The position numbers and the translations under genes were made by a program. Shown piece by piece: positions 33,474 through 42,242 of a stretch of 53,451 nt of DNA (position 1 is the first letter of the stretch; the number at the start of each line of letters is the position of its first letter). The stretch is from Streptomyces purpureus (lineage in GTDB: Bacteria; Actinomycetota; Actinomycetes; Streptomycetales; Streptomycetaceae), in NCBI RefSeq assembly GCF_014648195.1, contig NZ_BMQQ01000017.1:1-53451 (forward strand), given 5' to 3'. The notes below the pieces were generated by a model. The model saw nothing but the letters and a program-made list of their open reading frames with translations, was not told where the DNA came from and did not search any database.

Positions 33474-35681
33474 ATGGGCGACAAGGCGAACACCCACCCC
33501 GGGGCCGCCGGCAGGGCTACAGCGGCCGACCAGCCCTCGGAGGTACGCAACGTGGTGCTGGTCGGCCACAGCGGATCGGGCAAGACCACCCTCGTCGAGG
33601 CACTGGCCCTGACCGCCGGCGCGGTCAACCGGGCCGGGCGGGTCGAGGACGGCGGCACGGTCTCCGACTACGACGAGATCGAACACCGCCAGCAACGCTC
33701 TGTACAACTCTCCCTCGTCCCGGTGGAATGGGGCGGATACAAGATCAACCTCCTCGACACCCCCGGGTACGCCGACTTCGTCGGGGAGCTGAGGGCCGGT
33801 CTGCGGGCAGCGGACGCGGCCCTCTTCGTCGTCTCGGCCGCACAGGAGGCCGACGCCGTCGCGGGCGCCACCCGGATGGTGTGGGAGGAGTGCGCGGCGG
33901 TCGGCATGCCCCGCGCCATCGTCGTCACCCACCTTGACACCGCGCGCACCAGCTTCGACGAGCTCACGAAGGTGTGCGGGCAGATCTTCGGCGGCGACGA
34001 CCCCGATGCCGTACTCCCGCTCTACCTGCCGGTCCACGGCGCCGAAGCGCCCGACGGGCACGCGCCCGCCACCGGCCTGGTCGGGCTGCTCACCCGCAAG
34101 ATCTTCGACTACTCCTCCGGCTCGCGCAGCGAGAATCCGCCCGACGCCGGGCAGGAGGAACTCATCCAGGAGGCCCGCAACCGGCTCATCGAGGGGATCA
34201 TCGCCGAGTGCGAGGACGAGTCCCTCATGGACCGCTACCTCGGCGGCGAGGAGATCGACCTCAAGACGCTCGTCGACGACCTGGAGAAGGCCGTCGCCCG
34301 GGGCGTCTTCCACCCCGTGCTCGCCGCCGCACCCGCCGGCGACGGCGGCAAGGAGGGCCTCGGCACGGTCGAGCTGCTCGAACTGATCACCGGCGGCTTC
34401 CCCACCCCCCTGGAGCGCGAGGCACCCGCCGTCACCACCCCCGACGGCAAACCCCGCCCCCAGATCGTGTGCGACCCGGACGGCCCCCTGGTCGCCGAGG
34501 TCGTCAAGACCGCCTCCGACCCCTACGTCGGCCGGCTCTCGCTGGTACGGGTCTTCTCCGGCACCCTGCGCCCCGACGAGACCATCCACGTCTCCGGCCA
34601 CGGCCTGGAGGACCGCGGCCACGAGGACCACGACGTCGAAGAACGCATCGGCGGCCTGTCCGTCCCCTTCGGCAAACACCAGCGCGGCCTCAACAAGTGC
34701 ATCGCCGGGGACCTCGCCTGCGTGTCCAAACTGGCCCGCGCCGAGACCGGGGACACCCTGTCCGGCAAGGACGACCCGCTCCTGATGGAGCCCTGGTCCA
34801 TGCCCGACCCCCTGCTGCCGCTCGCCATCCAGGCGCACAGCAAGGCCGACGAGGACAAGCTCTCCCAGGGACTCGCCCGGCTGGTCGCCGAGGACCCCAC
34901 CCTGCGGCTCGAACAGAACCAGGACACCCACCAGGTCGTCCTCTGGTGCCTGGGCGAGGCCCAGATGGACGTGGCCCTCGAACGGCTGCGCACCCGCTAC
35001 GGCGTCCAGGTCGACGTCGTCCCGCACAAGGTCTCCCTACGGGAGACGTTCGCCACCCCGGCCGCAGGCCGCGGGCGGCACGTGAAACAGTCCGGCGGAC
35101 ACGGCCAGTTCGCGATCTGCGAGATCCAGGTGGAACCGCTGCCCGCCGGCTCCGGAATCGAGTTCGTCGACAAGGTCGTGGGCGGCGCGGTACCCCGCCA
35201 GTTCATCCCGTCCGTCGAAAAGGGCGTACGGGCCCAGGCGGCACGCGGCGTCGCGGCCGGATACCCGCTCGTCGACGTACGCGTGACGCTGCTGGACGGC
35301 AAGGCCCACTCGGTGGACTCCTCCGACGCCGCCTTCCAGACGGCCGGCGCGCTGGCGCTGCGCGAGGCCGCCGCAGACGCGCGGATCAACCTCCTGGAGC
35401 CGGTCGCCGAAGTCGAGGTGCTCGTACCGGACGGCTTCGTCGGCGCCGTGATGAGCGACCTGTCCGGCCGGCGCGGCCGAGTCGTCGGCACCGAACAGGC
35501 AGGCCCGGGGCGGACGCTCGTACGAGCCGAGGTGCCGGAGATCGAGATCGGCCGCTACGCCGTGGACCTGCGCTCCATCTCGCACGGCACCGGCCGCTTC
35601 GACCGCTCGTACGCCCGCCACGAAGCCATGCCACCCCAACTCGCCGAAAAGATCCGCGAACAGGCGGAAAAGGGAACATAG
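33474..35681 (+). CDS. EF-G2-like translational GTPase
   Basis: 735 residues with the five-domain EF-G layout. P-loop GHSGSGKT is at 31-38 and DTPG at 95-98. The G4 position reads THLD (about 152-155) where canonical EF-G has NKxD. The RGIT switch I motif is absent: the region reads QQRSVQLSLVPVEW. Domain IV-V carries SGGHGQFAICEIQVEPLP and MSDLSGRRGRVVGTEQ. It lacks canonical EF-G landmarks, so it is the EF-G2 paralogue, whose mycobacterial form I recall as binding nucleotide but lacking ribosome-dependent GTPase. No rpsL/rpsG/tuf neighbours. Monocistronic with its own terminator. Confidence 0.9.
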   Translation: MGDKANTHPGAAGRATAADQPSEVRNVVLVGHSGSGKTTLVEALALTAGAVNRAGRVEDGGTVSDYDEIEHRQQRSVQLSLVPVEWGGYKINLLDTPGYADFVGELRAGLRAADAALFVVSAAQEADAVAGATRMVWEECAAVGMPRAIVVTHLDTARTSFDELTKVCGQIFGGDDPDAVLPLYLPVHGAEAPDGHAPATGLVGLLTRKIFDYSSGSRSENPPDAGQEELIQEARNRLIEGIIAECEDESLMDRYLGGEEIDLKTLVDDLEKAVARGVFHPVLAAAPAGDGGKEGLGTVELLELITGGFPTPLEREAPAVTTPDGKPRPQIVCDPDGPLVAEVVKTASDPYVGRLSLVRVFSGTLRPDETIHVSGHGLEDRGHEDHDVEERIGGLSVPFGKHQRGLNKCIAGDLACVSKLARAETGDTLSGKDDPLLMEPWSMPDPLLPLAIQAHSKADEDKLSQGLARLVAEDPTLRLEQNQDTHQVVLWCLGEAQMDVALERLRTRYGVQVDVVPHKVSLRETFATPAAGRGRHVKQSGGHGQFAICEIQVEPLPAGSGIEFVDKVVGGAVPRQFIPSVEKGVRAQAARGVAAGYPLVDVRVTLLDGKAHSVDSSDAAFQTAGALALREAAADARINLLEPVAEVEVLVPDGFVGAVMSDLSGRRGRVVGTEQAGPGRTLVRAEVPEIEIGRYAVDLRSISHGTGRFDRSYARHEAMPPQLAEKIREQAEKGT

Positions 35682-35699
35682 TTAACCCCGGCCGACCCA

Positions 35700-35732
35700 G
35701 CCGCCCACCTCAACTCCACTGAGGTGGGCGGC
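35700..35732 (+). terminator. EF-G2 terminator
   Basis: GCCGCCCACCTCA and TGAGGTGGGCGGC form a perfect 13-bp stem around a 7-base loop, 18 bases past the stop. Confidence 0.85.
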
Positions 35733-35867
35733 ATTCGGCCGCCCTTGTCCGGTCACCTGACGCGCACACCGCGTGCCCGATACGCTGGGGTGCCCCAGCT
35801 CAGAAGGTGTGCGGGGCACGCGGGTTGGGAACAGGCCGCAGAGCGGAGACACGCACGGCACGCGGCG

Positions 35868-37526
35868 ATGGGGGCGGAGTTGAGTTTCGACGGAGGTTTC
35901 GGTCCCGGGGCACAGATCCCCCTCCAGGGATCGGACGGACAGATGGCGGCCACCCATGCGCTCGCCTCCGCCGCGTACCGCGACGGCCCGGTGGACAAGA
36001 TCCTGGAAGCCAACAACGAATGGCATGAATCCACGGTCAAGAAAGGCAAGTTCAGCCTCTTCGAACCCGACCTGGGCGAGGCGTTCTCCCGGGCCGTACA
36101 GGTACGACTCCTCGGCGGCGCCCGCAAGGCACTGATCCAGTCGTTCGGCACCGAACCCCAGCCGGTCGTCGAACACTGCCTGGCCGCCACCCGGATCCGC
36201 AAACAACGCGACACCCGGCTCACCCTCGTCACGTTCCTCTTCGGCATCCTCTTCCTGCCCGGCCTGCTGCTGTGGCTCGGCGTCTTCCAGCTGCGCCGCA
36301 CCATCGCCGGCGCCTCCGACAAGAAAGCCGGCGCCCTGGGCACCGCCCTCCTCGCCGGCGTCGGCATCCTCGCCGTGCTCGTGATGGTCGCCCTGCCCTT
36401 CACCGGCTTCCTCTCCTTCTACCTGCGCGCGATGATCATCGCCCCGGCGCTCGGCTGGTTCCTCGCCAAGCGCATCTGCGAGACCACCGCCAAGGACCTG
36501 CGCGCCCGCTGGGACTCCCTGCTCAGCGGCGGCGGCATCGGCGCCAAAATCCCCGAAGCGGTCCCCCAGGACCCCGGCCAGAGCGCCGCCGAGGAGCTCC
36601 GCCAAGCCCTGGAGAAGCTCACCGCCGAGCAGCACTCCAACATCGTCTTCTACGCGGGCGCCAAGGGAATACTGGGCATGGGCACCCGCTGGGGCAGCTG
36701 GACACTGGCCGAGGAGCTCGTCCCCAAGGAAGGCCGGGAGATCCACGACTTCCGCGCCTGGGACGTCGTACGCCCCATCCACGACCAGCTGAAACTCCTG
36801 GAGCGCGGCTCCCTCAAGACCGGCTTCCCCAAGCCGACGGTGAAGCACTGGATCGTCTCCCCCGTCGGCGAAGGCGCCAAGGAGGTCGCCCGCCCGGAGG
36901 GCGAGAACATCGTCACCTTCCAGGTGAAGCCGCACGAAATACAGCGCATCTGCAACGACCAGCAGTTCGGCAGCGGAAACCGCCACTACCTCGGCGTGCA
37001 GTTCACCCTGTGGGACGGCCAGCTGGTCCTCACCATGATGATCACGGTGACCTCACTGCTGCACACCCTGCGCATCGAGGTCACCGGCCACGCGCTCGGC
37101 CCGGTCCACGGCCTGTTCACCACCAAACCGGCCCCCAAGACCAAGGAGGTCTCCAAGACCGTCCGGTTCTGGGAGACCAAGGAAATCCCCCTGCCCCTCG
37201 TGGAGACCAACGAGGTCGTCCGCCAGGCCGTCCGCGCACCCCTGACCTGGTTCCCGCCGGTCCTCGACTTCCTCGGCGGCAAACTCGTCCTGCCGGAGCC
37301 CTTCGGCCTGCGCCACGCCTGGGCCGCCAAACCCTGGGGCAACCGCTTCATGGCCGACGACGTGATCCGCGCGGCCACCCCCGTCATGCGCGCCGTCCAC
37401 GCCGCCACCATCAAGGTCCTCGACGAGCACGGCGTGGACACCGAACGCTTCACCAACCGCTCGCTCATCCTCAGCGGCATGGTCCAGGAACCCATGCCGA
37501 GGAAGGCCGACCTTTACGACGCGTAG
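35868..37526 (+). CDS. Unrecognised membrane protein, 552 residues
   Basis: I do not recognise the family. Residues 1-120 are soluble (starting MGAELSFDGGFGPGAQIPLQ). Two or three membrane helices follow (LVTFLFGILFLPGLLLWLGV, ALLAGVGILAVLVMVALPF, FYLRAMIIAPALGWFLA), and then a large soluble part of about 350 residues with VFYAGAKGILGMGTRWGSW, GNRHYLGVQFTLWDGQLV and a WFPPVLDFLGGKLVLP segment. The start is uncertain: ATG 35868 has no clear ribosome site, and TTG 35880 or earlier codons are possible. It is separated from EF-G2 by a terminator and ends 38 bases before the HIT gene tail. Confidence 0.75.
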   Translation: MGAELSFDGGFGPGAQIPLQGSDGQMAATHALASAAYRDGPVDKILEANNEWHESTVKKGKFSLFEPDLGEAFSRAVQVRLLGGARKALIQSFGTEPQPVVEHCLAATRIRKQRDTRLTLVTFLFGILFLPGLLLWLGVFQLRRTIAGASDKKAGALGTALLAGVGILAVLVMVALPFTGFLSFYLRAMIIAPALGWFLAKRICETTAKDLRARWDSLLSGGGIGAKIPEAVPQDPGQSAAEELRQALEKLTAEQHSNIVFYAGAKGILGMGTRWGSWTLAEELVPKEGREIHDFRAWDVVRPIHDQLKLLERGSLKTGFPKPTVKHWIVSPVGEGAKEVARPEGENIVTFQVKPHEIQRICNDQQFGSGNRHYLGVQFTLWDGQLVLTMMITVTSLLHTLRIEVTGHALGPVHGLFTTKPAPKTKEVSKTVRFWETKEIPLPLVETNEVVRQAVRAPLTWFPPVLDFLGGKLVLPEPFGLRHAWAAKPWGNRFMADDVIRAATPVMRAVHAATIKVLDEHGVDTERFTNRSLILSGMVQEPMPRKADLYDA

Positions 37527-37563
37527 CCGCCCTCGACGAGACCGACCGGCCGGAACGCGGACG

Positions 37564-38124
37564 TCAGGCCACCGGCCAGGCGTCCGCAAGCATCTTGCGG
37601 GTGTCCGCGAGCAGCTGCGGCAGCACCTTGGTGTGGCCCACCACCGGCATGAAGTTCGTGTCGCCACCCCAGCGCGGCACGACGTGCTGGTGCAGATGAG
37701 CGGCGATACCCGCCCCGGCCACACCGCCCTGGTTCATGCCGATGTTGAACCCATGAGCCCCGGAGGCCGCCCGCAGCGCCGTCATCGCATGCTTGGTGAA
37801 CGCCGCCAGCTCCACCGTCTCCGCGTCGTCCAGCTCCGTGTAGTCGGCGACATGGCGGTACGGCACCACCATCAGATGGCCGCCGTTGTACGGATACAGA
37901 TTCAGCACGACGTACACCTTCTCACCGCGCGCGATCACCAGCCCGTCCTCGTCGGACTTCGCCGGAATCGAGCAGAACGGACAGCCGTCGTCGGCCCCCG
38001 GGCCGGTCGGCTTGTTCTCGCCCTGGATGTACGCCATCCGGTGAGGCGTCCACAGGCGCTGGAACGCGTCCTGCGTCCCCACTCCGATCTGCTGCTCCGG
38101 CTCAATCGTCATGCTGTGCAGCAT
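37564..38124 (-). CDS. HIT-family nucleotide hydrolase/phosphorylase
   Basis: 186 residues. The catalytic histidine triad is in AAHLHQHVVPRW, the nucleotide-binding strand is VVLNLYPYNGGHLMVVPYRH, and CPFC near residue 45 starts a zinc-like pair. This is the Ap4A phosphorylase-like branch found beside thrS and pgsA in actinobacteria. Starts at 38124 (MLHSMTIEPE) or 38112 (MTIEPE). It faces away from the channel gene across 77 bases. Confidence 0.9.
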   Translation of the reverse strand: MLHSMTIEPEQQIGVGTQDAFQRLWTPHRMAYIQGENKPTGPGADDGCPFCSIPAKSDEDGLVIARGEKVYVVLNLYPYNGGHLMVVPYRHVADYTELDDAETVELAAFTKHAMTALRAASGAHGFNIGMNQGGVAGAGIAAHLHQHVVPRWGGDTNFMPVVGHTKVLPQLLADTRKMLADAWPVA

Positions 38125-38201
38125 ATGGCTTCGCCCGTTCGGAGCGTGCCGCCGGGGCGTCGATCATGTGCCGCCATGCCGGGTGAGGGGATCCTGAGCC
38201 C

Positions 38202-38852
38202 GTGACCGAGAGCCAAGAACGCTGGGAGCGCCGCACCGACACCCCGCTCGCCGTCGCCTCGCTCCTCTTCCTCACCGGCTACGCGGTACGGGTCCTCGCC
38301 CCCGGTCTCTCCGACACCTGGCGGCTGCTCTGCACCGCAGTCATCCTCGCCTCCTGGGCCTTCTTCGCGGTCGACTACGCCGTACAGCTCCGCCTCAGCG
38401 GCCAGGGACTCCGCTTTCTGCGCAGCCACTGGCTGGACACGCTCGTACTGCTCCTTCCCCTGCTGCGGCCCCTGCGGATCGTCCGCCGGTACGAGGCCGT
38501 CCGCCGCCGCCGCGCACGGCCCCGGCTCAGCCTCTACGCGCGCGTGATCGTGTACGCGGGCCTGACGGTGGGCCTGCTCGGCTTCACGGCCGCCCTCACG
38601 GTGTACCACGTGGAGCACGGCGCCCCGGGTGCGTCGATCCGTACCTTCGGCGACGCGGTCTGGTGGACGTGCGCGACGCTGGCGACGGTGGGGTACGGCG
38701 ACGTGACGCCGGTGACAGGGCTGGGGCGGCTCACCGCGGTGGGGGTGATGGCGTGCGGGCTTGGGCTGCTGGGGGCGGCGACGGGTTCGTTCTCGTCGTG
38801 GCTGATCCAGACGTTTGCGTGGGAGGACGAGAAAAGGCCCCCGGAAAGCTGA
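38202..38852 (+). CDS. Potassium channel family protein
   Basis: 216 residues with about five hydrophobic segments and one pore: DAVWWTCATLATVGYGDVTP contains the K+ selectivity filter TVGYGD. The final helix is AVGVMACGLGLLGAATGSFS. The region before the pore (WLDTLVLLLPLLRPLRIVRR) resembles a shortened voltage-sensor S3-S4 with few regularly spaced arginines. GTG at 38202 follows GAGGGG about 9 bases upstream. Probably works as a tetramer in the membrane. Confidence 0.9.
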   Translation: MTESQERWERRTDTPLAVASLLFLTGYAVRVLAPGLSDTWRLLCTAVILASWAFFAVDYAVQLRLSGQGLRFLRSHWLDTLVLLLPLLRPLRIVRRYEAVRRRRARPRLSLYARVIVYAGLTVGLLGFTAALTVYHVEHGAPGASIRTFGDAVWWTCATLATVGYGDVTPVTGLGRLTAVGVMACGLGLLGAATGSFSSWLIQTFAWEDEKRPPES

Positions 38853-38863
38853 GCTTCCCGGGG
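38839..38863. terminator. Terminator between channel gene and thrS
   Basis: CCCCGGAAAGC pairs with GCTTCCCGGGG (one mismatch). It includes the channel stop codon and lies 20 bases past the thrS stop. An A-run (GAAAAGG) on the plus strand becomes the T-run for thrS. Confidence 0.65.
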
Positions 38864-38882
38864 ACCGAGCCCTACTCAGGTG

Positions 38883-40859
38883 TCACACCTGGACGCGGCG
38901 CTCCACGACGTCGACCAGCTTCGCCAGCGCCTCGTCACGGGCGATCCCGTTCTCCTGCGAGCCGTCGCGGTAGCGGAAGGAGACCGTGCCGGCGGACATG
39001 TCCTCGTCACCGACGATGATCATGAACGGCACCTTCAGCTTCTGGTGGGTCCGGATCTTCTTCTGCATCCGGTCCGAGGACGCGTCGACCTCGACCCGCA
39101 GGCCCTTGCGCTTCGCCTCCGCCGCGAACTCCTGGAGGTACTCGACGTGCGCGTCGCCGATCGGGATGCCGACCGCCTGGACCGGGGCCAGCCACGGCGG
39201 CATGGCGCCCGCGTAGTGCTCCAGCAGGACGGCGAAGAACCGCTCGATCGAGCCGAAGAGCGCGCGGTGGATCATGACCGGGCGCTGGCGGGAGCCGTCG
39301 GGGCCGGTGTACTCCAGGTCGAAGCGCTCGGGGAGGTTGAAGTCGAGCTGGACGGTCGACATCTGCCAGGTACGGCCGATGGCGTCCCGCGCCTGCACCG
39401 AGATCTTCGGGCCGTAGAAGGCCGCGCCGCCCGGGTCGGGGGTGAGCGGAAGGCCCTGCTTCTCGGCGACCTGCTGGAGGACCGCGGTGGCCTCCTCCCA
39501 CGCCTCGTCCGAGCCGACGAACTTGGTCTCGTCCTTGGTGGACAGCTCCAGGTAGAAGTCGGTCAGACCGTAGTCGCGCAGCAGGTTCAGGACGAAGGTG
39601 AGGGTCTTGTCCAGCTCCTCCGCCATCTGCTCGCGGGTGCAGTAGATGTGCGCGTCGTCCTGGGTGAAGCCGCGGGCGCGGGTCAGGCCGTGCACGACGC
39701 CCGACTTCTCGTACCGGTACACGGTGCCGAACTCGAACAGGCGCAGCGGCAGCTCACGGTACGAGCGGCCACGCGCGTCGAAGATCAGGTTGTGCATCGG
39801 GCAGTTCATGGGCTTGAGGTAGTAGTCGGTACCACCGTCGAGCTGCATGGGGGGGTACATGCCCTCCGCGTACCAGTCCAGGTGGCCGCTCTTCTCGAAG
39901 AGGGCGCCCTTGGTCGCGTGCGGCGAGTAGACGAACTCGTAGCCCTCCTCCTCGTGCCGCTTGCGCGAGTAGTCCTCCATGACCCGGCGGATGATGCCGC
40001 CGCGCGGGTGGAAGACCGCGAGACCGGAGCCGATCTCGTCGGGGATGGAGAAGAGGTCCAGCTCGCTGCCGAGCTTGCGGTGGTCACGCTTCTCGGCCTC
40101 GGCGAGGAAGTCGAGGTACGCCTTCAGCTCGTCCTTGGACGGCCAGGCGGTGCCGTAGATGCGCTGAAGCATCGGGTTCTTCTCGCTGCCCCGCCAGTAG
40201 GCGGCCGCGTTGCGCATCAGCTTGAAGGCCGGGATGTTCCGGGTGGTCGGCAGGTGCGGGCCGCGGCAGAGGTCCTTCCAGCACAGCTCGCCGGTCTTCG
40301 CGTCCAGGTTGTCGTAGATGGTCAGCTCGGCGCCGCCCACCTCGACGTTCGCGCCGTCGTCGGTCGACGCGGCGCCCTTGATGCCGATGAGCTCCAGCTT
40401 GTACGGCTCGTCGGCGAGCTCCTCGCGGGCGGCCTCGTCGGTGACCACACGGCGGGAGAAGCGCTGGCCGCGCTTCTGGATCTCCTGCATCTTCTTCTCG
40501 ATGGCCTTGAGATCCTCGGGGGTGAACGGCTTCTCGACATCGAAGTCGTAGTAGAAGCCGTCCTTGACCGGCGGGCCGATGCCGAGCTTGGCCTCGGGGA
40601 AGAGCTCCTGCACGGCCTGGGCCATGACGTGCGCGGTGGAGTGGCGCAGGATGTTGAGACCGTCCTCGGAGGAGATCTCGACGGGTTCGACGACGTCGCC
40701 CTCGGCGAGGGCGTAGGTCAGGTCCTTCAGCTCGCCGCCGACGCGGGCGGCGACGACGGTGCGGTCGTCGGCGAACAGGGCGCCGGCCGTGGTGCCCGCG
40801 CTCACCGCCCGTTCCTCGGATCCTGAGGCGGACTGGACGGTCACACGGACATCAGACAC
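38883..40859 (-). CDS. thrS: Threonyl-tRNA synthetase
   Basis: 658 residues: N-terminal TGS domain (to about 60), editing domain with HSTAHVMAQAVQELFPEAK, class II core with the zinc Cys in LKPMNCPMHNLIF, RELPLRLFEFGTVYRYE, ARGFTQDDAHIYC, and the C-terminal anticodon domain (LAPVQAVGIPIGDAHVEYLQ). I chose GTG 40859 (MSDVRVTVQS) with GGAG five bases upstream; an ATG at 40874 adds five residues but lacks a ribosome site. The thrS-HIT-pgsA neighbourhood is conserved although other genes intervene here. Confidence 0.97.
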   Translation of the reverse strand: MSDVRVTVQSASGSEERAVSAGTTAGALFADDRTVVAARVGGELKDLTYALAEGDVVEPVEISSEDGLNILRHSTAHVMAQAVQELFPEAKLGIGPPVKDGFYYDFDVEKPFTPEDLKAIEKKMQEIQKRGQRFSRRVVTDEAAREELADEPYKLELIGIKGAASTDDGANVEVGGAELTIYDNLDAKTGELCWKDLCRGPHLPTTRNIPAFKLMRNAAAYWRGSEKNPMLQRIYGTAWPSKDELKAYLDFLAEAEKRDHRKLGSELDLFSIPDEIGSGLAVFHPRGGIIRRVMEDYSRKRHEEEGYEFVYSPHATKGALFEKSGHLDWYAEGMYPPMQLDGGTDYYLKPMNCPMHNLIFDARGRSYRELPLRLFEFGTVYRYEKSGVVHGLTRARGFTQDDAHIYCTREQMAEELDKTLTFVLNLLRDYGLTDFYLELSTKDETKFVGSDEAWEEATAVLQQVAEKQGLPLTPDPGGAAFYGPKISVQARDAIGRTWQMSTVQLDFNLPERFDLEYTGPDGSRQRPVMIHRALFGSIERFFAVLLEHYAGAMPPWLAPVQAVGIPIGDAHVEYLQEFAAEAKRKGLRVEVDASSDRMQKKIRTHQKLKVPFMIIVGDEDMSAGTVSFRYRDGSQENGIARDEALAKLVDVVERRVQV

Positions 40860-40884
40860 AGGTGCTCCATACATTGGGGCGCGG

Positions 40885-40933
40885 CAGACACGAGGTGCCG
40901 GCGCCGGTGGTGCGCGACAGAGACGAGGTGCCG
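40885..40933. repeat. Direct repeat upstream of thrS
   Basis: CAGACACGAGGTGCCG (40885-40900) and CAGAGACGAGGTGCCG (40918-40933) match at 15 of 16 bases, 33 bp start to start (about three helical turns). It lies 26 bases upstream of the thrS start, inside the 138-base gap. Confidence 0.6.
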
Positions 40934-40997
40934 CGTCGCCGCCGATCGTACCGAGCATCCGTGCCCGACCGCGAAACAGTTGTGTCGGACGTCCAGG

Positions 40998-42242
40998 TCA
41001 GTCGTCGCTGCCGCACGCCTCCTCGAAGAAGTCCAGATTCTCCTGGAGCGACTTGAGCAGCCGGTCCCGCTCGGCCTCGTCGACCTGTACGGGCACCACT
41101 CCGGACGCGTCCGTCAGGCGTCGGAAGCCGCCCCTGCTCTCCAGCCGGCCCACGACCCGGATCGGCAGTCCGAGCAGATGGGCGTGGCCGGCCGTGCGGT
41201 ACGACTCCTCGTCGAGGGCGACCCGGATGTGCGGGACCTCCGCCCCGCCGAGGACGCGCAGCCGTACGGTGCCCTCGCCGCCGGGGCCTGACCTGCGCAT
41301 GCGGACGACGGTGCCGGTGATGCGGACGGGGATCGAAGGCTCGTCGGAGAGGTAGCGGCTGCCCGCCTCGCGCAGGGCGGGCAGGTCGCCGGGTGAGAAC
41401 TCCACCGGTTCGGGCCGTGCGGCGCAGCCTTCGGGGACGCCGGCGGCGGGGGCCCATTCGAGGGCGATCCTGGCGCCTTCGGCGCCGCGTACCAGCGCGA
41501 TGAGCGCCTCGGTCAGTTCGCGGCTCACGCCGGCTTCGACGGCGGCGTCGAATGCCTCCATGCCGCCGGTGGCGCGCTGGTAGTCGGCGGCTTCCCGGGC
41601 CGCGTACAGCGCGTGGTAGAGCCGGACCGCGATCGGGCGGCCGGGGTCGACGGGGACGAAAGCGGTCAGGCCGCGGCCTGAGGGGCCGGTGGCGACCAGG
41701 AAGCTTTCGAGTGAGGCCTGGGCCTGCCTCCGGTGGCGGGCGCCGTAGTAGCCGGCCCGGCCGCGTACGGCGAGGGCGCCGGCCAGGAGCAGCTGGCGGG
41801 CGGCGGACCTGAGCTGTTCCTGTACGGGCCAGGGGACCTCGCCGGAGGGGCCCTGGGGGACGTCGCGCCACCAGCGGATCTCGTCGCTGGGGACGGTGAG
41901 GGAGACGAGGACCTCGCGTGCGGAGGGGGCGGCGCTGCGGGCGAGTGCGGTGAGGGCTTCGCCGACGAGGTCCTCGCTGTCGGGGAAGGCGCGGCTCTCG
42001 GGGACGAGCAGGCTCGTGCCCGTGCCGGGGCCGGGTGGGGTCCAGCGGGTGTAGCGGCCGGCCGCTCCGCCGCGCCGTCGCCAGCCGTGCCGGGCGAGCA
42101 GGGCGCCGAGCACGAGCGGGTCCACGCGCGCGGGGTCGGGTTCCTGTGCGCCGACGTGCCAGGGGCCGGGCAGCGGGGGTCGGGGGCGGGCGTCGGCGGG
42201 CGGGAGCGGGCCGGTGGGTGGCTCGTCGATCGGGCGGTGCAT
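40998..42242 (-). CDS. Unrecognised 414-residue protein with OB-like C-terminal domain
   Basis: I do not recognise the family. The N-terminus is Pro-rich; a soluble alpha/beta part spans about 40-250 (RHGWRRRGGAAGRYTRWTPP, WPVQEQLRSAARQLLLAGAL). The stretch from about 305 to 390 (IPVRITGTVVRMRR, TVRLRVLGGAEVPHIRVALD, LLGLPIRVVGRLESRGGFRR) has the strand pattern of an OB-fold. The end is acidic (SLQENLDFFEEACGSDD). The ATG at 42242 has GGGAGGGAG upstream and shares one base with the DUF4365 stop (TGATG), so both are made from one message. Nucleic-acid binding is inference. Confidence 0.75.
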   Translation of the reverse strand: MHRPIDEPPTGPLPPADARPRPPLPGPWHVGAQEPDPARVDPLVLGALLARHGWRRRGGAAGRYTRWTPPGPGTGTSLLVPESRAFPDSEDLVGEALTALARSAAPSAREVLVSLTVPSDEIRWWRDVPQGPSGEVPWPVQEQLRSAARQLLLAGALAVRGRAGYYGARHRRQAQASLESFLVATGPSGRGLTAFVPVDPGRPIAVRLYHALYAAREAADYQRATGGMEAFDAAVEAGVSRELTEALIALVRGAEGARIALEWAPAAGVPEGCAARPEPVEFSPGDLPALREAGSRYLSDEPSIPVRITGTVVRMRRSGPGGEGTVRLRVLGGAEVPHIRVALDEESYRTAGHAHLLGLPIRVVGRLESRGGFRRLTDASGVVPVQVDEAERDRLLKSLQENLDFFEEACGSDD

